Source of the DNA: Corynebacterium hylobatis
Lineage (GTDB): Bacteria; Actinomycetota; Actinomycetes; Mycobacteriales; Mycobacteriaceae
Length of the DNA stretch: 64,000 nucleotides
Assembly (NCBI RefSeq): GCF_003955685.1
Contig: NZ_RXHJ01000003.1
Coordinates: 1-64,000, forward strand
Reading direction: 5' to 3'
Shown: piece after piece, positions 9,519 to 19,156 of the stretch
Layout: each line of letters begins with the position of its first letter
Numbering within the stretch: position 1 is the first letter of the stretch
Position numbers and translations under genes: made by a program
Notes under the pieces: generated by a model
What the model saw: the letters and a program-made list of their open reading frames with translations, nothing else
Database searches by the model: none
What the model was told of the DNA's origin: nothing

Positions 9519-10379
9519 GTGAGGATCCAGGAGCCGTACACCACCGAACGCGTCATCATCCGGCACCAGGGACGTGACCGGCGTTTCGTCGTGGTCACGC
9601 CTGATGCGCTGCCCGTCGATCCACCGGTGCTGCTCTATTTCCACGGTTCCCTGCAGAACGGCAATGTCGCCCGCAACTTCACCGGCCGCATCTTCGACGA
9701 CATGGCGGCCCGGGTCGGGGCGGTGCTGGTCTACCCCGACGGTGTCGACCGACATTTCAACGACACCCGCCTGCGCCTGCGGGAGACCACCCGCGAGCTG
9801 AACATCGACGATGTCGGTTTCACCCGCGCGATCGTGGACTGGTTGGTGGAGCACCGGGGTGTGGACAGGCAGCAGGTCCACGCCTGCGGTTACTCCAACG
9901 GCGGACAGATGGTCATGCGCCTGCTCCACGACGCCCCCGGTCTCCTCGCCGGCGCCGCCACCTTCGCCGCCACCATGCCCGCCGCCGACAACCGGGTACC
10001 CGGTCTCCACGAGATCAGCGTGCCCACGCCCTACCTGGCGATGCACGGGACCGCCGACCGCATCGTGCACTACGACGGCGGGATCGCCGGACTCGATCCG
10101 GCCCACTCCCGCGGTGTGCTCATCTCCGCCCGGGAATCAGCGGAGTACTTCGCCACCGCCAACGGCCTGGGTCCGGCGGACCATGAGACGGTCACCGGCC
10201 CGGCGGGTGTGACCATCGACAGGTGGGCACGCGAGGGTGCACCCACGGTTGAGCTGTGGAGCATCGAGGGCATGGGCCATGTCGTGCCCACCCCGAAGCA
10301 GCTGCCTGAGAGCATCGGGCAAGGCACCGACGCGGTCGTCGCCTCCGAGGTGCTGGCCCGCTTCTTCGGCTGGGCCTGA
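9519..10379 (+). CDS. polyhydroxybutyrate-depolymerase/LpqC-type esterase
   Basis: An alpha/beta hydrolase of the PHB depolymerase / feruloyl esterase-like family, 286 residues from a GTG start. YFHGSLQNG (40-48) is the oxyanion-hole region, GYSNGG (124-129) contains the nucleophile Ser126, HGTADRIVHY carries the acid region, and GMGHVVPTP carries the catalytic His. There is no signal peptide, unlike mycobacterial LpqC, which is a lipoprotein, so this copy is probably cytoplasmic. The substrate is unknown. The divergent partner is the LacI-type regulator. Confidence 0.85.
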   Translation: MRIQEPYTTERVIIRHQGRDRRFVVVTPDALPVDPPVLLYFHGSLQNGNVARNFTGRIFDDMAARVGAVLVYPDGVDRHFNDTRLRLRETTRELNIDDVGFTRAIVDWLVEHRGVDRQQVHACGYSNGGQMVMRLLHDAPGLLAGAATFAATMPAADNRVPGLHEISVPTPYLAMHGTADRIVHYDGGIAGLDPAHSRGVLISARESAEYFATANGLGPADHETVTGPAGVTIDRWAREGAPTVELWSIEGMGHVVPTPKQLPESIGQGTDAVVASEVLARFFGWA

Positions 10380-10460
10380 GGGACAGGTCCGGCAGGGGCG
10401 GTGCGCAACGTCGCGCAGTGCCGGAACCCGCGAACCTTGCGCGCCGGGGAACCACAGGGC

Positions 10461-10596
10461 GGTCAGATGTTGTGCAGCGGCATGGCTGCGCCTGAGATTT
10501 TCAGGTCAGATATTCAGGCACCTGAAAATCCCGCATCACGCCTTTCTCCGAGCAGGGGTGTTCAGGTGCCGGTCAGATATTCAGGCGGGGTTTTCA
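10461..10596. repeat. intergenic TTCAGG repeat cluster
   Basis: GGTCAGATATTCAGGC occurs exactly at 10504-10519 and 10571-10586, 67 bp apart, with a related GGTCAGATGTT at 10461. An 11-bp perfect inverted repeat (GATTTTCAGGT at 10496-10506, ACCTGAAAATC at 10520-10530) encloses the first copy. TTCAGG occurs five times in about 100 bp. It lies between two convergent genes. Confidence 0.75.
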
Positions 10597-10671
10597 GGCC
10601 GGCCCCGTGACACGACAACGCCCGGCCCCATCACTGTGGATGAGTCAGGGCGCATGTCCCGAAAACAGGAC

Positions 10672-11628
10672 CTATTTGGTCGTGGCTCCTCCGGTCGCCC
10701 GGCGCTGGCGGGCGAACTCAGAGAGCACCACACCGGCGGCCACGGAGGCGTTGAGCGACTCAACCCAGTCGGTCATGGGCACGGACATGATGACATCGCA
10801 GTTCTCCCGCACCAGGCGCGAGATGCCCTTGCCCTCGGAGCCGACGACGATGACCACCGGATCGGTGCCGCCGTCGTAGGTGTCGAGGGTGTGTTCACCG
10901 CCGGCGTCGAGGCCGACGACCTGGTAGCCGTTGCGCTGGAATTCCTGCAGCGTGCGGGTGAGGTTGGTTTCACGTGCAACAGGCAGGCGCGCGGCGGTGC
11001 CGGCGGAGGTCCGCCACGTCACGCCGGTCACGGAGGCGGAACGCCGCTCGGGGATGACCACGCCGTGGCCACCGAAGGCGGCGACGGAGCGGATGACGGC
11101 GCCGAGGTTACGGGTGTCGGTGATGTTGTCCAGCACGACGAACATGCCCGGCTCCCCGGTGTCGGCGACATTCGAGATCAGGGTGTGCACGTCGGTGTAC
11201 TTGAACGGCGGGATCTGCAGGCCGATGCCCTGGTGCAGGCCGTTGCCGGTCATCTTGTCCAGCTCGAAGCGCGGGACCTCGGTGATGGAGATACCCCGGC
11301 TGGTGGCCATCTGGACGGCCTCGGAGAGGCGGTCATCGGCGCCCGTGCCCTCGGCGACGTAGAGGGTGGTGGCGGGCACCTTGGCGTGGAGGCACTCGAT
11401 GACGGGGTTGCGGCCCACGACCAGCTCGAAGGTGTTCTCCTTCACGTGCCGGCCGGAGGCACGGCGCTCTGCGGTCCGCTTGCGCTTGTAGGCGGCGTGG
11501 TATTCACGGTCCTCCGCCCTGGGGGTGGGGCCCTTGCCCTTCAGTCCGCGGCGGACCTGCCCGCCGGAGCCCTTCTGGGCACCCTTCTTGTTGGTGCGTC
11601 GTGCCCCGGGTCGTCCCTGGTTGGCCAT
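10672..11628 (-). CDS. rlmB: 23S rRNA (guanosine-2'-O-)-methyltransferase RlmB, TrmH/SpoU family
   Basis: A SPOUT methyltransferase of 318 residues. The first 70 residues are a basic, low-complexity extension. An L30e-like RNA-binding domain follows ([14 protein letters not shown] onward). The SPOUT fold carries motif 1 [14 protein letters not shown], motif 2 [12 protein letters not shown] and motif 3 [15 protein letters not shown]. It lies directly downstream of cysS (10-bp gap), the same pairing as Mycobacterium Rv3579c-cysS1. The expected reaction is ribose methylation of the 23S rRNA P-loop guanosine with S-adenosylmethionine. Confidence 0.93.
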   Translation of the reverse strand: MANQGRPGARRTNKKGAQKGSGGQVRRGLKGKGPTPRAEDREYHAAYKRKRTAERRASGRHVKENTFELVVGRNPVIECLHAKVPATTLYVAEGTGADDRLSEAVQMATSRGISITEVPRFELDKMTGNGLHQGIGLQIPPFKYTDVHTLISNVADTGEPGMFVVLDNITDTRNLGAVIRSVAAFGGHGVVIPERRSASVTGVTWRTSAGTAARLPVARETNLTRTLQEFQRNGYQVVGLDAGGEHTLDTYDGGTDPVVIVVGSEGKGISRLVRENCDVIMSVPMTDWVESLNASVAAGVVLSEFARQRRATGGATTK

Positions 11629-11638
11629 ATGTTTCCTT

Positions 11639-13030
11639 CTAGTTCTTCAGCGACCACGAGGGGCCGTCGGGGGTGTCGGTGACGTCGATGCCGGCGGCGA
11701 TCAGTCGATCGCGGACGGCGTCGGCGGTGGCCCAGTCCTTCTCGGTCCGGGCGGTGGTGCGTCTTTCGAGTTCGGCGGCGACGAGCACGTCGAGAGCCTG
11801 CAGGGGGGCGTCGCTGGTCTGCGTTCCCCCGGCCCAGCGCTCATCCTGCGGATCGACGCCGAGCACTGCAGTCATGGCACGGACCCCGGCGGCGATGCCG
11901 GCGGCGTCGTCCGTGCGGCCCTCCGCGAGGGCGGTGTTGCCCGCACGGACAGCGTTGTGGATCTCGGCGAGGGCGCGGGGTACGGAGATGTCATCGTCCA
12001 TGGCCTCGGCGAAAGCTTCGGTCCAGGTGCCCACCTCGACAGGGCCGACGCGGTCGAGGAAGTCCTCGATGCGCCGGTAGGCGGTGGCCGACTCCTGCAG
12101 GGCAGCCTCAGAGTACTCCAGCACGCTGCGGTAGTGCGCGGAGCCCAGGTAGTAGCGCAGTTCGACGGGACGGACGAGTTCGAGCAGGTTCGGGACGGAG
12201 AGGACGTTGCCCAACGATTTGGACATCTTCTCACCCGCCATGGTGACCCAGTGGTTGTGCATCCAGTAGTTGGCGAAGTCGTCACCCGCGGCATGCGCCT
12301 GGGCGATCTCATTCTCGTGGTGCGGGAACTGCAGGTCCAGACCGCCGCCGTGGATGTCGAAGGTGTCGCCGAGGTACCAGGTCGCCATGGCGGAGCACTC
12401 CAGGTGCCAGCCGGGGCGGCCCTCGCCCCAGGGGGTGGGCCAGGAGGGCTCGCCAGGCTTGGCGGCCTTCCACAGGGCGAAGTCCTGCGGGGAACGCTTG
12501 CCCTGGTTGTCGGTCTCCCCCTGCTCCATCTCCTCCACGCGGTTGCCCGAGAGCGAACCGTAGTCGGAGCCTTCGGCGGCCACCCAGGCGGCGACGTCGA
12601 AGTAGACGGAGCCGGCGGCCTCGTAGGCGAAGCCACGGTCCATGAGGCGCTGCATGTAGGTGATCATCTGGGTGACGTGCCCGGTGGCGCGGGGTTCCAC
12701 GGAGGGCGGCAGCACATTCAGCTGGTCATAGGCCCAGGTGAAGGCCCGCTCGTGCGTGGACACCCACTCCCACCAGGGACGGCCGTGCTCGGCGGCCTTG
12801 GTGAGGATCTTGTCGTCGATGTCGGTGACATTACGGACGAATGCGACGTCCAGCCCCTTCACCACCAGCCACCGGCGCAGGATGTCGAAGGCCACGCCGG
12901 AACGGACGTGACCGATGTGTGGCTGGGACTGCGGGGTGGCACCACACAGGTAGATCGAGGCATGTCCTTCCCTGACGGGGACGAAGTCACGCAGCGACCG
13001 GGTGGCGGTGTCGAAGATACGGAGAGTCAC
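11639..13030 (-). CDS. cysS: cysteinyl-tRNA synthetase
   Basis: A class I aminoacyl-tRNA synthetase charging tRNA-Cys. GTG at 13030 gives the canonical N-terminus ([10 protein letters not shown]) and 463 residues. Cys29 in YLCGATP and the zinc-binding centre, HIGH (38-41), and KMSKS ([12 protein letters not shown]) are all present. The N-terminal extension upstream of the GTG is not family-like. It sits between nagB and rlmB on the minus strand. Confidence 0.96.
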   Translation of the reverse strand: MTLRIFDTATRSLRDFVPVREGHASIYLCGATPQSQPHIGHVRSGVAFDILRRWLVVKGLDVAFVRNVTDIDDKILTKAAEHGRPWWEWVSTHERAFTWAYDQLNVLPPSVEPRATGHVTQMITYMQRLMDRGFAYEAAGSVYFDVAAWVAAEGSDYGSLSGNRVEEMEQGETDNQGKRSPQDFALWKAAKPGEPSWPTPWGEGRPGWHLECSAMATWYLGDTFDIHGGGLDLQFPHHENEIAQAHAAGDDFANYWMHNHWVTMAGEKMSKSLGNVLSVPNLLELVRPVELRYYLGSAHYRSVLEYSEAALQESATAYRRIEDFLDRVGPVEVGTWTEAFAEAMDDDISVPRALAEIHNAVRAGNTALAEGRTDDAAGIAAGVRAMTAVLGVDPQDERWAGGTQTSDAPLQALDVLVAAELERRTTARTEKDWATADAVRDRLIAAGIDVTDTPDGPSWSLKN

Positions 13031-13065
13031 ACCTACATATCCTAGACGAGCCCCTCTGGAGCGCA

Positions 13066-13833
13066 TCAGACCTTCAGGGGGTTAGCCTCAGCGAAGCGGT
13101 AGTACTCCAGGTTCTTCAGCCCGCTGGCGGCGGCCTCGTCGACGATGACGGTGACGTTGTTGTGCAGCTGCAGCACCGAGGCGGGGCACATCGTGGTCAG
13201 CGGGCCCTCGGCCAGGCAGGCCACGGCAGCGGCCTTGTGCTGGCCGGTGGCCAACAGCACCAGGTGGCCGGCACGGCGGATGGTGCCCAGGCCCTGGGTG
13301 AGGACGTGGACCGGCACGTCTTCGGCGGTGTCGAAGAAGCGGGCGTTGTCGGCGATGGTCTGCGGATGCAGGGTGGTCACGTGGGTGGGCATTGTCAGGG
13401 CGGTACCCGGCTCGTTGAAACCTATGTGGCCGTTGGTGCCCACGCCGAGAAGCTGGACACCGATGCCGCCGGCATTCACGATCGCATGCTCATAGGTGTC
13501 GGCCGCGGCGTGAGGGTCAGCAGCCATGCCGTCGGGGCTGGCGACCAGGGCATCATCGATGTCGATGTGAGCGGTGAACTCATGGCGGATGGTGTGGTGG
13601 TAGCTCTGCTCGTGCTCCGGGGCCAGACCGATGTACTCGTCGAGGAGAAACGCCCGGCAGTCAGCGAAGCTGACCTCACCGGCATCATGGCGACGGATGA
13701 GTTCCTGGTACGTGGCCACGGGGGTGGAGCCGGTGGCCAGACCCAGCGTGGCGCCTCGACGGATATGAGGCACAACGATGTCTGCCGCGGCTACCGCGAC
13801 CTCGTCTGCGGTGGGACGGATGATGATGTGCAT
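13066..13833 (-). CDS. nagB: glucosamine-6-phosphate deaminase
   Basis: Converts glucosamine-6-phosphate to fructose-6-phosphate and ammonia. The 255 residues carry LGLATGSTP (phosphate loop), FLLDEYIGL with the catalytic Asp, [15 protein letters not shown] and the catalytic His-Asp region. A GAAGGAT lies about 10 nt before the ATG at 13833. Its placement between cysS and ispF is unusual: in C. glutamicum nagB sits with nagA, and mycobacterial cysS follows ispF directly. No nagA or transporter is nearby. Confidence 0.95.
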   Translation of the reverse strand: MHIIIRPTADEVAVAAADIVVPHIRRGATLGLATGSTPVATYQELIRRHDAGEVSFADCRAFLLDEYIGLAPEHEQSYHHTIRHEFTAHIDIDDALVASPDGMAADPHAAADTYEHAIVNAGGIGVQLLGVGTNGHIGFNEPGTALTMPTHVTTLHPQTIADNARFFDTAEDVPVHVLTQGLGTIRRAGHLVLLATGQHKAAAVACLAEGPLTTMCPASVLQLHNNVTVIVDEAAASGLKNLEYYRFAEANPLKV

Positions 13834-13921
13834 GTGGCGGGGGATCCTTCAGGTGCCGAAAATCTCTGATCCTGCTAGATAATACGGCGCGGAACCTGAT
13901 CCGCCCGATAGCCCACCCGCC

Positions 13922-14401
13922 CTAACCCCGCCTGTGCCACACGAGGGCGGTGGCGACGGCGGCCCGCCCCTCCCCCCGACCGGTGAAACCCATGTGGTCG
14001 GTGGTCGTGGCAGAGACGGACACCGGGGCGCCGAGGATCCCGGAGAGGACCCCCTCGGCCTCCCTCCGGCGCGGGCCCAGCTTCGGGCTCTGCCCCACCA
14101 GTTGGGCGGCGGCGTTGCCGATGACGAAACCGGCAGCCTCAACGGCCTCCCGGGCCTCCCGCAGCAGCTGGGCGCCGGAGACACCGTCGTACTCCTTCCG
14201 GCCCACCCCGACGAGAGCACCCAGGTCACCGAGGCCCGCCGCGGAGAGCAGGGCGTCGACGATCGCGTGGGCGACGACGTCACCGTCGGAGTGTCCCTCG
14301 CAGCCGTCGGTGTCCTCGAAGAGCAGGCCGGCGATCCAGCAGGGTTTGCCCGCCTCGATCTGGTGGGCGTCGGTGGCCACCCCGACGCGGGGGATGATCA
14401 T
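13922..14401 (-). CDS. ispF: 2-C-methyl-D-erythritol 2,4-cyclodiphosphate synthase
   Basis: The fifth MEP-pathway enzyme, forming the cyclodiphosphate from CDP-ME 2-phosphate. The 159 residues from ATG 14401 contain VGVATDAHQ (metal ligands Asp and His), [19 protein letters not shown] (further His ligand) and [14 protein letters not shown]. The start lies 1 bp past the ispD stop, so ispD-ispF are coupled. Confidence 0.95.
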   Translation of the reverse strand: MIIPRVGVATDAHQIEAGKPCWIAGLLFEDTDGCEGHSDGDVVAHAIVDALLSAAGLGDLGALVGVGRKEYDGVSGAQLLREAREAVEAAGFVIGNAAAQLVGQSPKLGPRRREAEGVLSGILGAPVSVSATTTDHMGFTGRGEGRAAVATALVWHRRG

Positions 14402-14402
14402 G

Positions 14403-15146
14403 TCAGTCACTGGGTACCTCGAAAATCGTGGGCTCGGCCTCATCGGTGATGGTGCGCGCGAGGGTCATGTCGATGGGGGTGGTCACCTTGAAGGCCATGG
14501 GGTCGCCCTGGACGGTGACCACTGGCACGCTGTGCCACTCCATGAGGGAGGCGTCGTCGGTGGCCACGAAACCGGGGTCGGCGGAGGCGAAATAGGCTTC
14601 GTTGGCGGCCCGCAGGTTGCTGAGCAGGAAACCCTGCGGGGTCTGCACCGCGCGTAGTCCCGCACGGTCCGGGGTGCCCACCACCACGCCGGCACCGTCG
14701 ACCTGCTTGATGGTGTCGGTCACCGGCAGGACGGGCACCACGGCGGGTGCGCCCTCGAGCACACGGCGGGCGACGCGGGCGATCATGCCGGGCGGGGTCA
14801 GGGCACGGGCGGCATCATGGATGAGCACCACGGCCTCCCCGGCGCTGATGGTCCGCAGGCCCGCCCAGACGCTGTCGGCACGTTCCCCACCGCCGTGGGT
14901 GAGGTGGACGGGGACGCCGGTGGCGGCGGCGTCGAGAAGCCCCGCCTGGTCGAGCAGCTCCTCGGCGTAATCCTCCATGTCGGGGCTGACCAGCACGATG
15001 ATCTCATCGACCACCGCGGAGTTGATCATCGCCGCCACCGAGCGTTCCACCAGGGAACGACCACGCAGACGCACGAAGGCCTTGGGGATGGCCGCTCCCA
15101 GCCGGGTCCCCCGACCGGCGGCGGCGACGAGCGCGATGACCCTCAC
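14403..15146 (-). CDS. ispD: 2-C-methyl-D-erythritol 4-phosphate cytidylyltransferase
   Basis: The MEP-pathway enzyme joining MEP and CTP to give CDP-ME. The 247 residues have the nucleotidyltransferase signature [19 protein letters not shown] at the N-terminus, [10 protein letters not shown], and TPQGF before TDDASLMEW. carD lies 10 bp upstream, and ispF is coupled downstream, giving the conserved carD-ispD-ispF operon. Confidence 0.95.
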   Translation of the reverse strand: MRVIALVAAAGRGTRLGAAIPKAFVRLRGRSLVERSVAAMINSAVVDEIIVLVSPDMEDYAEELLDQAGLLDAAATGVPVHLTHGGGERADSVWAGLRTISAGEAVVLIHDAARALTPPGMIARVARRVLEGAPAVVPVLPVTDTIKQVDGAGVVVGTPDRAGLRAVQTPQGFLLSNLRAANEAYFASADPGFVATDDASLMEWHSVPVVTVQGDPMAFKVTTPIDMTLARTITDEAEPTIFEVPSD

Positions 15147-15156
15147 GGACGGGTTC

Positions 15157-15735
15157 CTACTTGTCGTCGTCTTCGTCGTCGAAGGTCAGGTCGTCCAGGT
15201 CGACGTCGATGTCGCCGTCCCCGGCATCCGCGGCGTCCTCCGGATCCACCTCGACGTGGGCCTCGACCCTGGTGAGGAACTCGTCGGCCTTCTTCTCGTC
15301 GACGGTGTCCGCCAGGGCCAGCTCACCGACGAGGATCTGGCGGGCCTTGGCCAGCATGCGCTTCTCGCCGGCGGACAGCCCACGGTCCTGGTCGCGGCGC
15401 CACAGATCGCGCACGACCTCGGCGACCTTGTTCACATCGCCGGAGGCCAGACGCTCCTGGTTTGCCTTGTAGCGGCGGGACCAGTTGCCGGCCTCCTCCA
15501 CGTCCGTCTCGCGCAGCACGCCGAAGACCTTCTGCAGGCCCTCCTCGCCGACGACATCACGGACGCCGACGAGCTCTGCGTTCTTGGTCGGCACACGGAC
15601 GATCAGGTCAGACTGGTTGATCTGCAGAACCAGATACTCCAGCTCCTCCCCTCCCATCACACGCTTCTCGATGTCAGCAATCACGGCTGCGCCGTGGTGC
15701 GGATAGACAACGACATCCCCGACCTTGAAATCCAT
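15157..15735 (-). CDS. carD: CarD-type RNA polymerase-binding transcription factor
   Basis: Binds the RNA polymerase beta subunit and stabilises open complexes, notably at rRNA promoters. An AGAGGAG about 5 nt before ATG 15735 favours that start (192 residues, [15 protein letters not shown], as in mycobacterial CarD) over the GTG at 15741. The N-terminal Tudor-like RID spans about 1-55, and a helical DNA-binding domain runs to about 160. An unusually acidic tail from about 165 to 192 is nearly all Asp and Glu. Mycobacterial CarD ends near residue 162, so the tail is an addition. Confidence 0.95.
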   Translation of the reverse strand: MDFKVGDVVVYPHHGAAVIADIEKRVMGGEELEYLVLQINQSDLIVRVPTKNAELVGVRDVVGEEGLQKVFGVLRETDVEEAGNWSRRYKANQERLASGDVNKVAEVVRDLWRRDQDRGLSAGEKRMLAKARQILVGELALADTVDEKKADEFLTRVEAHVEVDPEDAADAGDGDIDVDLDDLTFDDEDDDK

Positions 15736-15799
15736 TCCCACTCCTCTGGTGCGGTAGACGGCACACTAGACCACGCATTCTACCACGCTCTCCACCAGC

Positions 15800-15812
15800 A
15801 CTTATCGACACC
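15800..15812 (+). repeat. near copy of the 13-bp window motif
   Basis: ACTTATCGACACC differs at two positions from the exact motif GCTTATCGACGCC found elsewhere in this window. It lies in the carD-lpqE intergenic region. Confidence 0.5.
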
Positions 15813-15941
15813 CCGCCCCCACCCCCGACTCCCCCCGCCACCACGAACGTGTTCGACGGGAACTGTGTGCCGGGGGTCCGGAGAGACTAAGGTAGGCTGC
15901 TGAAACAGCATCACGAACTTGAACTGATGGAGGACACCCCC

Positions 15942-16508
15942 GTGAAGTCCCTGAAGTCGGCCGCCCGTCGCGGCGGCATCATCTCCGCCGCCGCCCTGTC
16001 CGCGCTGGCACTGGCCTCCTGCTCTGCAGGCCAGGTAACCCAGACCGCCTCGCAGGTCGCTGCAGTCAACGGCGCGGAGGGCAACTCCGAGGACGGCACC
16101 GTGGTTGTCCGAGACGTCACCATCATGGTGGATCATGAGGGCGAGGCCGCCCTGAAGTTCACCGCCGTGAACCAGGACACGACCATGACCGAGCACACCC
16201 TCGAGTCCGTCGAGGTCGACGGCACCCCCGTCGACATTGAGTCCACCACCCTCGCCCGCGACTGCGTCCTCGTGGCGGATTCCGCCGCCGGCCTGGAGGC
16301 CACTCCGCAGGCTGAGGGCATCGGCTGCATCGAGTACGTCGAGACCTCCCTGCCGAACGACAACTTCGCCTACGCCGGCAATGTCCCCGTCGTCTTCACC
16401 TTCGACTCCGGTGAGATCGCCGTGGATGCCACCGTGTCCGCCCCGCAGCTGCCGGCCGGCAGCTTCGACCGCGAGCCGGGTGCAGAGTCCGACTACAGCC
16501 TGAACTAG
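15942..16508 (+). CDS. lpqE: LpqE-like lipoprotein
   Basis: A GGAGG 9-10 nt upstream selects GTG 15942, giving 188 residues. Residues 1-26 form a lipoprotein signal peptide (twin Arg, hydrophobic run) with lipobox LASC and acylation at Cys27. The mature domain is an acidic beta-sandwich-like protein of the kind found in mycobacterial LpqE. Divergent from carD and followed by radA and disA, exactly the lpqE-radA-disA order of mycobacteria. Its function in the envelope is not established. Confidence 0.85.
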   Translation: MKSLKSAARRGGIISAAALSALALASCSAGQVTQTASQVAAVNGAEGNSEDGTVVVRDVTIMVDHEGEAALKFTAVNQDTTMTEHTLESVEVDGTPVDIESTTLARDCVLVADSAAGLEATPQAEGIGCIEYVETSLPNDNFAYAGNVPVVFTFDSGEIAVDATVSAPQLPAGSFDREPGAESDYSLN

Positions 16509-16521
16509 TCGCCATGATCAC

Positions 16522-16557
16522 CAACGCCCGGACTCCCGACAGGGAGTCCGGGCGTTG
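16522..16557 (+). terminator. hairpin terminator after lpqE
   Basis: A perfect 16-bp GC-rich stem (16522-16537 with 16542-16557) and GACA loop lies 13 bp after the stop codon. It has no U-tract, as is common for actinobacterial terminators. It ends 20 bp before radA. Confidence 0.8.
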
Positions 16558-16577
16558 TGCGCTCTAAGGTGGTGTCC

Positions 16578-17996
16578 ATGGCGCGTAAACCCCGGTCCGT
16601 CCACACCTGCTCCGAATGCGGCTACTCCTCCCCCAAATGGCTGGGGCGGTGCCCGGAGTGCGGATCCTGGGGCACCCTCGTGGAATCCGCAGTGGCACCG
16701 AAGAGCGGTTCCGCCGGTGCCGCCGCCGTGGCCGCGGTCTCCGGCGCTGTTCCGCAGGGTCTGACCCCCACCACCCCGGCCACCCCCATCACCCGGATCA
16801 GCGGCACCGCCGCGAGTTCCGTGACCTCCGGTATCGGTGAGCTCGACCGTGTCCTCGGTTCCGGTGTGGTGCCCGGTTCCGTGGTGCTCATGGCCGGCGA
16901 ACCCGGCGTCGGCAAGTCCACCCTCCTGCTGGAGGTGGCCAGCCGCTGGGCCTCCCAGCCCGCCGCCGACGGGCAGGGCACCCGCAAGGCGCTGTACGTC
17001 ACCGCGGAGGAATCCGCCGGTCAGGTCCGGGTGCGCGCGGAACGCACCAACGCGCTCAAGGACACCCTGTACCTGGCGGCCGAATCCAACCTGGACATCG
17101 TCTTCGGGCACGTGGAACAGCTCAAACCCTCCCTCCTTATCGTCGACTCGGTGCAGACCATGCACGCCTCCGGGGTGGAGGGGGTCGCTGGCGGAGTGGC
17201 CCAGTCCCGCGCCGTCACCGCTGCGCTGACCACCCTCGCCAAAACCTCCGGGATTCCCATCCTGCTGGTGGGGCATGTGACCAAGGACGGCAACGTCGCC
17301 GGACCGCGGGTGCTCGAGCACCTGGTGGACGTGGTCCTGAACTTCGAGGGCGACCGGCAGTCCTCCCTGCGCATGCTGCGCGGCATCAAGAACCGTTTCG
17401 GCGCCACCGACGAGGTCGGCTGCTTCGAGCAGACCGCTGACGGCATCCGGGAGGTCCCCGACCCCTCCGGGCTCTTCCTCTCCCACCGCGGCCACACCCC
17501 CGACGGTTCTGCGGTGACCGTGGCCATGGACGGGGTGCGCCCGCTGCTGGCCGAGGTGCAGGCCCTGACTGTGGACCCCGTGGCCAAGAATCCCCGCCGG
17601 GTGGTCACCGGTCTGGACACCAACCGCGTGCCCATGGTGCTGGCCGTGCTGCAGGCCCGGGCAGGCGAGCGCACCAACGAGAAGGACGCCTACGTGGCCA
17701 CCGTCGGCGGGGTGCGGATCACCGAGACCGCCACCGACCTCGCCGTCGCCCTGGCCACCTGGTCCTCGCTGCATGAGCAGCCGCTGCCGGAGAAGACCGT
17801 CGTCATCGGTGAGGTGGGTCTGGCCGGGGAGCTGCGGCGGGTGCCCAACCTGGGCCGCCGTCTCGCGGAGGCCGCCCGCCTGGGATACGAGTACGCCGTC
17901 GTGCCTGCCGGGGAGGAACTCAGCGTCAAGGGCCTGCGCATCGCGGAAGCCACCACTCTGCGGGAGGCGATCAACCTGGTCTCCCCACGCAGGTGA
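16578..17996 (+). CDS. radA: DNA repair protein RadA/Sms
   Basis: A RecA-like ATPase with a Lon-type C-terminal domain, acting in branch migration of recombination intermediates. ATG 16578 gives 472 residues. The N-terminal zinc ribbon has Cys11, Cys14, Cys25 and Cys28. Walker A GEPGVGKS is at 107-114, the RadA-specific KNRFG motif follows, and a Lon-like region ends the protein (GEVGLAGELRRVP). It is followed by disA 82 bp downstream; RadA and DisA are known functional partners in other bacteria. Confidence 0.96.
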   Translation: MARKPRSVHTCSECGYSSPKWLGRCPECGSWGTLVESAVAPKSGSAGAAAVAAVSGAVPQGLTPTTPATPITRISGTAASSVTSGIGELDRVLGSGVVPGSVVLMAGEPGVGKSTLLLEVASRWASQPAADGQGTRKALYVTAEESAGQVRVRAERTNALKDTLYLAAESNLDIVFGHVEQLKPSLLIVDSVQTMHASGVEGVAGGVAQSRAVTAALTTLAKTSGIPILLVGHVTKDGNVAGPRVLEHLVDVVLNFEGDRQSSLRMLRGIKNRFGATDEVGCFEQTADGIREVPDPSGLFLSHRGHTPDGSAVTVAMDGVRPLLAEVQALTVDPVAKNPRRVVTGLDTNRVPMVLAVLQARAGERTNEKDAYVATVGGVRITETATDLAVALATWSSLHEQPLPEKTVVIGEVGLAGELRRVPNLGRRLAEAARLGYEYAVVPAGEELSVKGLRIAEATTLREAINLVSPRR

Positions 17997-18064
17997 GCGG
18001 CCGTCGCCCAGGCCGCCGTGAGCTCACCCCGGCAGGCTGATCCGGGACCGGTGCAGCGCAGCGC

Positions 18065-18070
18065 TAGAAT
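18065..18070 (+). promoter_or_regulatory. -10 box of disA (TAGAAT), leaderless arrangement
   Basis: TAGAAT ends 8 bp before the ATG of disA, with no Shine-Dalgarno, so disA appears to have its own leaderless transcript besides any read-through from radA. Confidence 0.6.
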
Positions 18071-18078
18071 TATCCCCC

Positions 18079-19146
18079 ATGACGCCTGCCTCCAGCACCC
18101 CCGCGCCCGCCACCCTGCGGGAGACCCTCCAGCACCTGGCCCCCGGAACCGGGCTGCGTGACGGACTCGACCGGATCGTACGCGGCCGCACCGGTGCCCT
18201 CATCGTCATCGGCGACGGACCCGAGGTCATAGACCTGTGTGACGGCGGCATCGAATTCGACGTGCCCTTCGCCCCGACGCTGCTGCGCGAACTGTCGAAG
18301 ATGGACGGCGCGGTGATCCTCTCCGATGACGGTTCCCGGATCCGGCGGGCCAATGTGCAGGTCGTGCCCTCCCCGAGTTTCCCTACCTCGGAGAGCGGCA
18401 CCCGCCACCGTTCCGCCGAGCGCACCGCGCTGCAGTCGGGACGTCCGGTCATCGCGGTGAGCCAGTCGATGAACGTGATCACCCTCTACGTCGAGGGGGC
18501 GCGTTATGTCCTGGACAGCCCGGAGACGATCCTCACCCGCGCCAATCAGGCGATCGGCACGCTCGAGCGTTACCGCACCCGGCTGGACCATGCGAACCAG
18601 CGTCTGTTCGTCTCCGAGATCAACAACTACGCCACAGTGTCCGATGTCGTGTCGGTGATGCAGCGGGAGCTGCTGGTCAAACGCGTCGGCATCGAGCTGG
18701 ACCAGAACGTCCTCGAACTGGGCACCGACGGTCGACAGCTCAACCTCCAGCTGACGGAGCTGCGCGGCGACAATGACCGGCAGATAGACCTGCTCATCCG
18801 TGACTACCTGGTGGCGGAGGGCCCGCCGTCGGACGAGGCCGTGGGTGAGGCGACCCGGGCACTGGATGAGCTGGGCGACGCCGACCTGCTCAAGCCCACC
18901 AACGTGGCCCGGATCCTGGGTCTGCCGGCCACGGAGGAGTCACTGACGCAGTGGATCGTGCCGCGCGGCTACCGGGTGCTCAGCCGGGTGCCGCGGGTGC
19001 AGATGTTCCTCAAGCACAAGATCATCACCGTGCTCGGTGACGTCAAGGCGCTGCTGGCCGCTTCCGAGGAGGAGCTCGCCGGGATCGACAACGTGGGTAC
19101 CCTGTGGGCCCGTCACGTGCATGAGGGCCTCAACCGCCTGGTCTGA
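18079..19146 (+). CDS. disA: DNA integrity scanning diadenylate cyclase DisA
   Basis: Makes c-di-AMP from two ATP and monitors branched DNA. The 355 residues show the DAC domain with DGA (76-78) and RHR (109-111) catalytic motifs, a helical linker, and a C-terminal helix-hairpin-helix DNA-binding domain (about 290-350). It is the only c-di-AMP cyclase seen in the window; no c-di-AMP phosphodiesterase is nearby. Convergent with the membrane-anchored protein at 19157. Confidence 0.96.
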   Translation: MTPASSTPAPATLRETLQHLAPGTGLRDGLDRIVRGRTGALIVIGDGPEVIDLCDGGIEFDVPFAPTLLRELSKMDGAVILSDDGSRIRRANVQVVPSPSFPTSESGTRHRSAERTALQSGRPVIAVSQSMNVITLYVEGARYVLDSPETILTRANQAIGTLERYRTRLDHANQRLFVSEINNYATVSDVVSVMQRELLVKRVGIELDQNVLELGTDGRQLNLQLTELRGDNDRQIDLLIRDYLVAEGPPSDEAVGEATRALDELGDADLLKPTNVARILGLPATEESLTQWIVPRGYRVLSRVPRVQMFLKHKIITVLGDVKALLAASEEELAGIDNVGTLWARHVHEGLNRLV

Positions 19147-19156
19147 GCCGGCGGAC

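Noticed and set aside
10237..11682. 481-codon plus-strand frame over rlmB
   Set aside because: Antisense to the clear SPOUT methyltransferase and without any domain.
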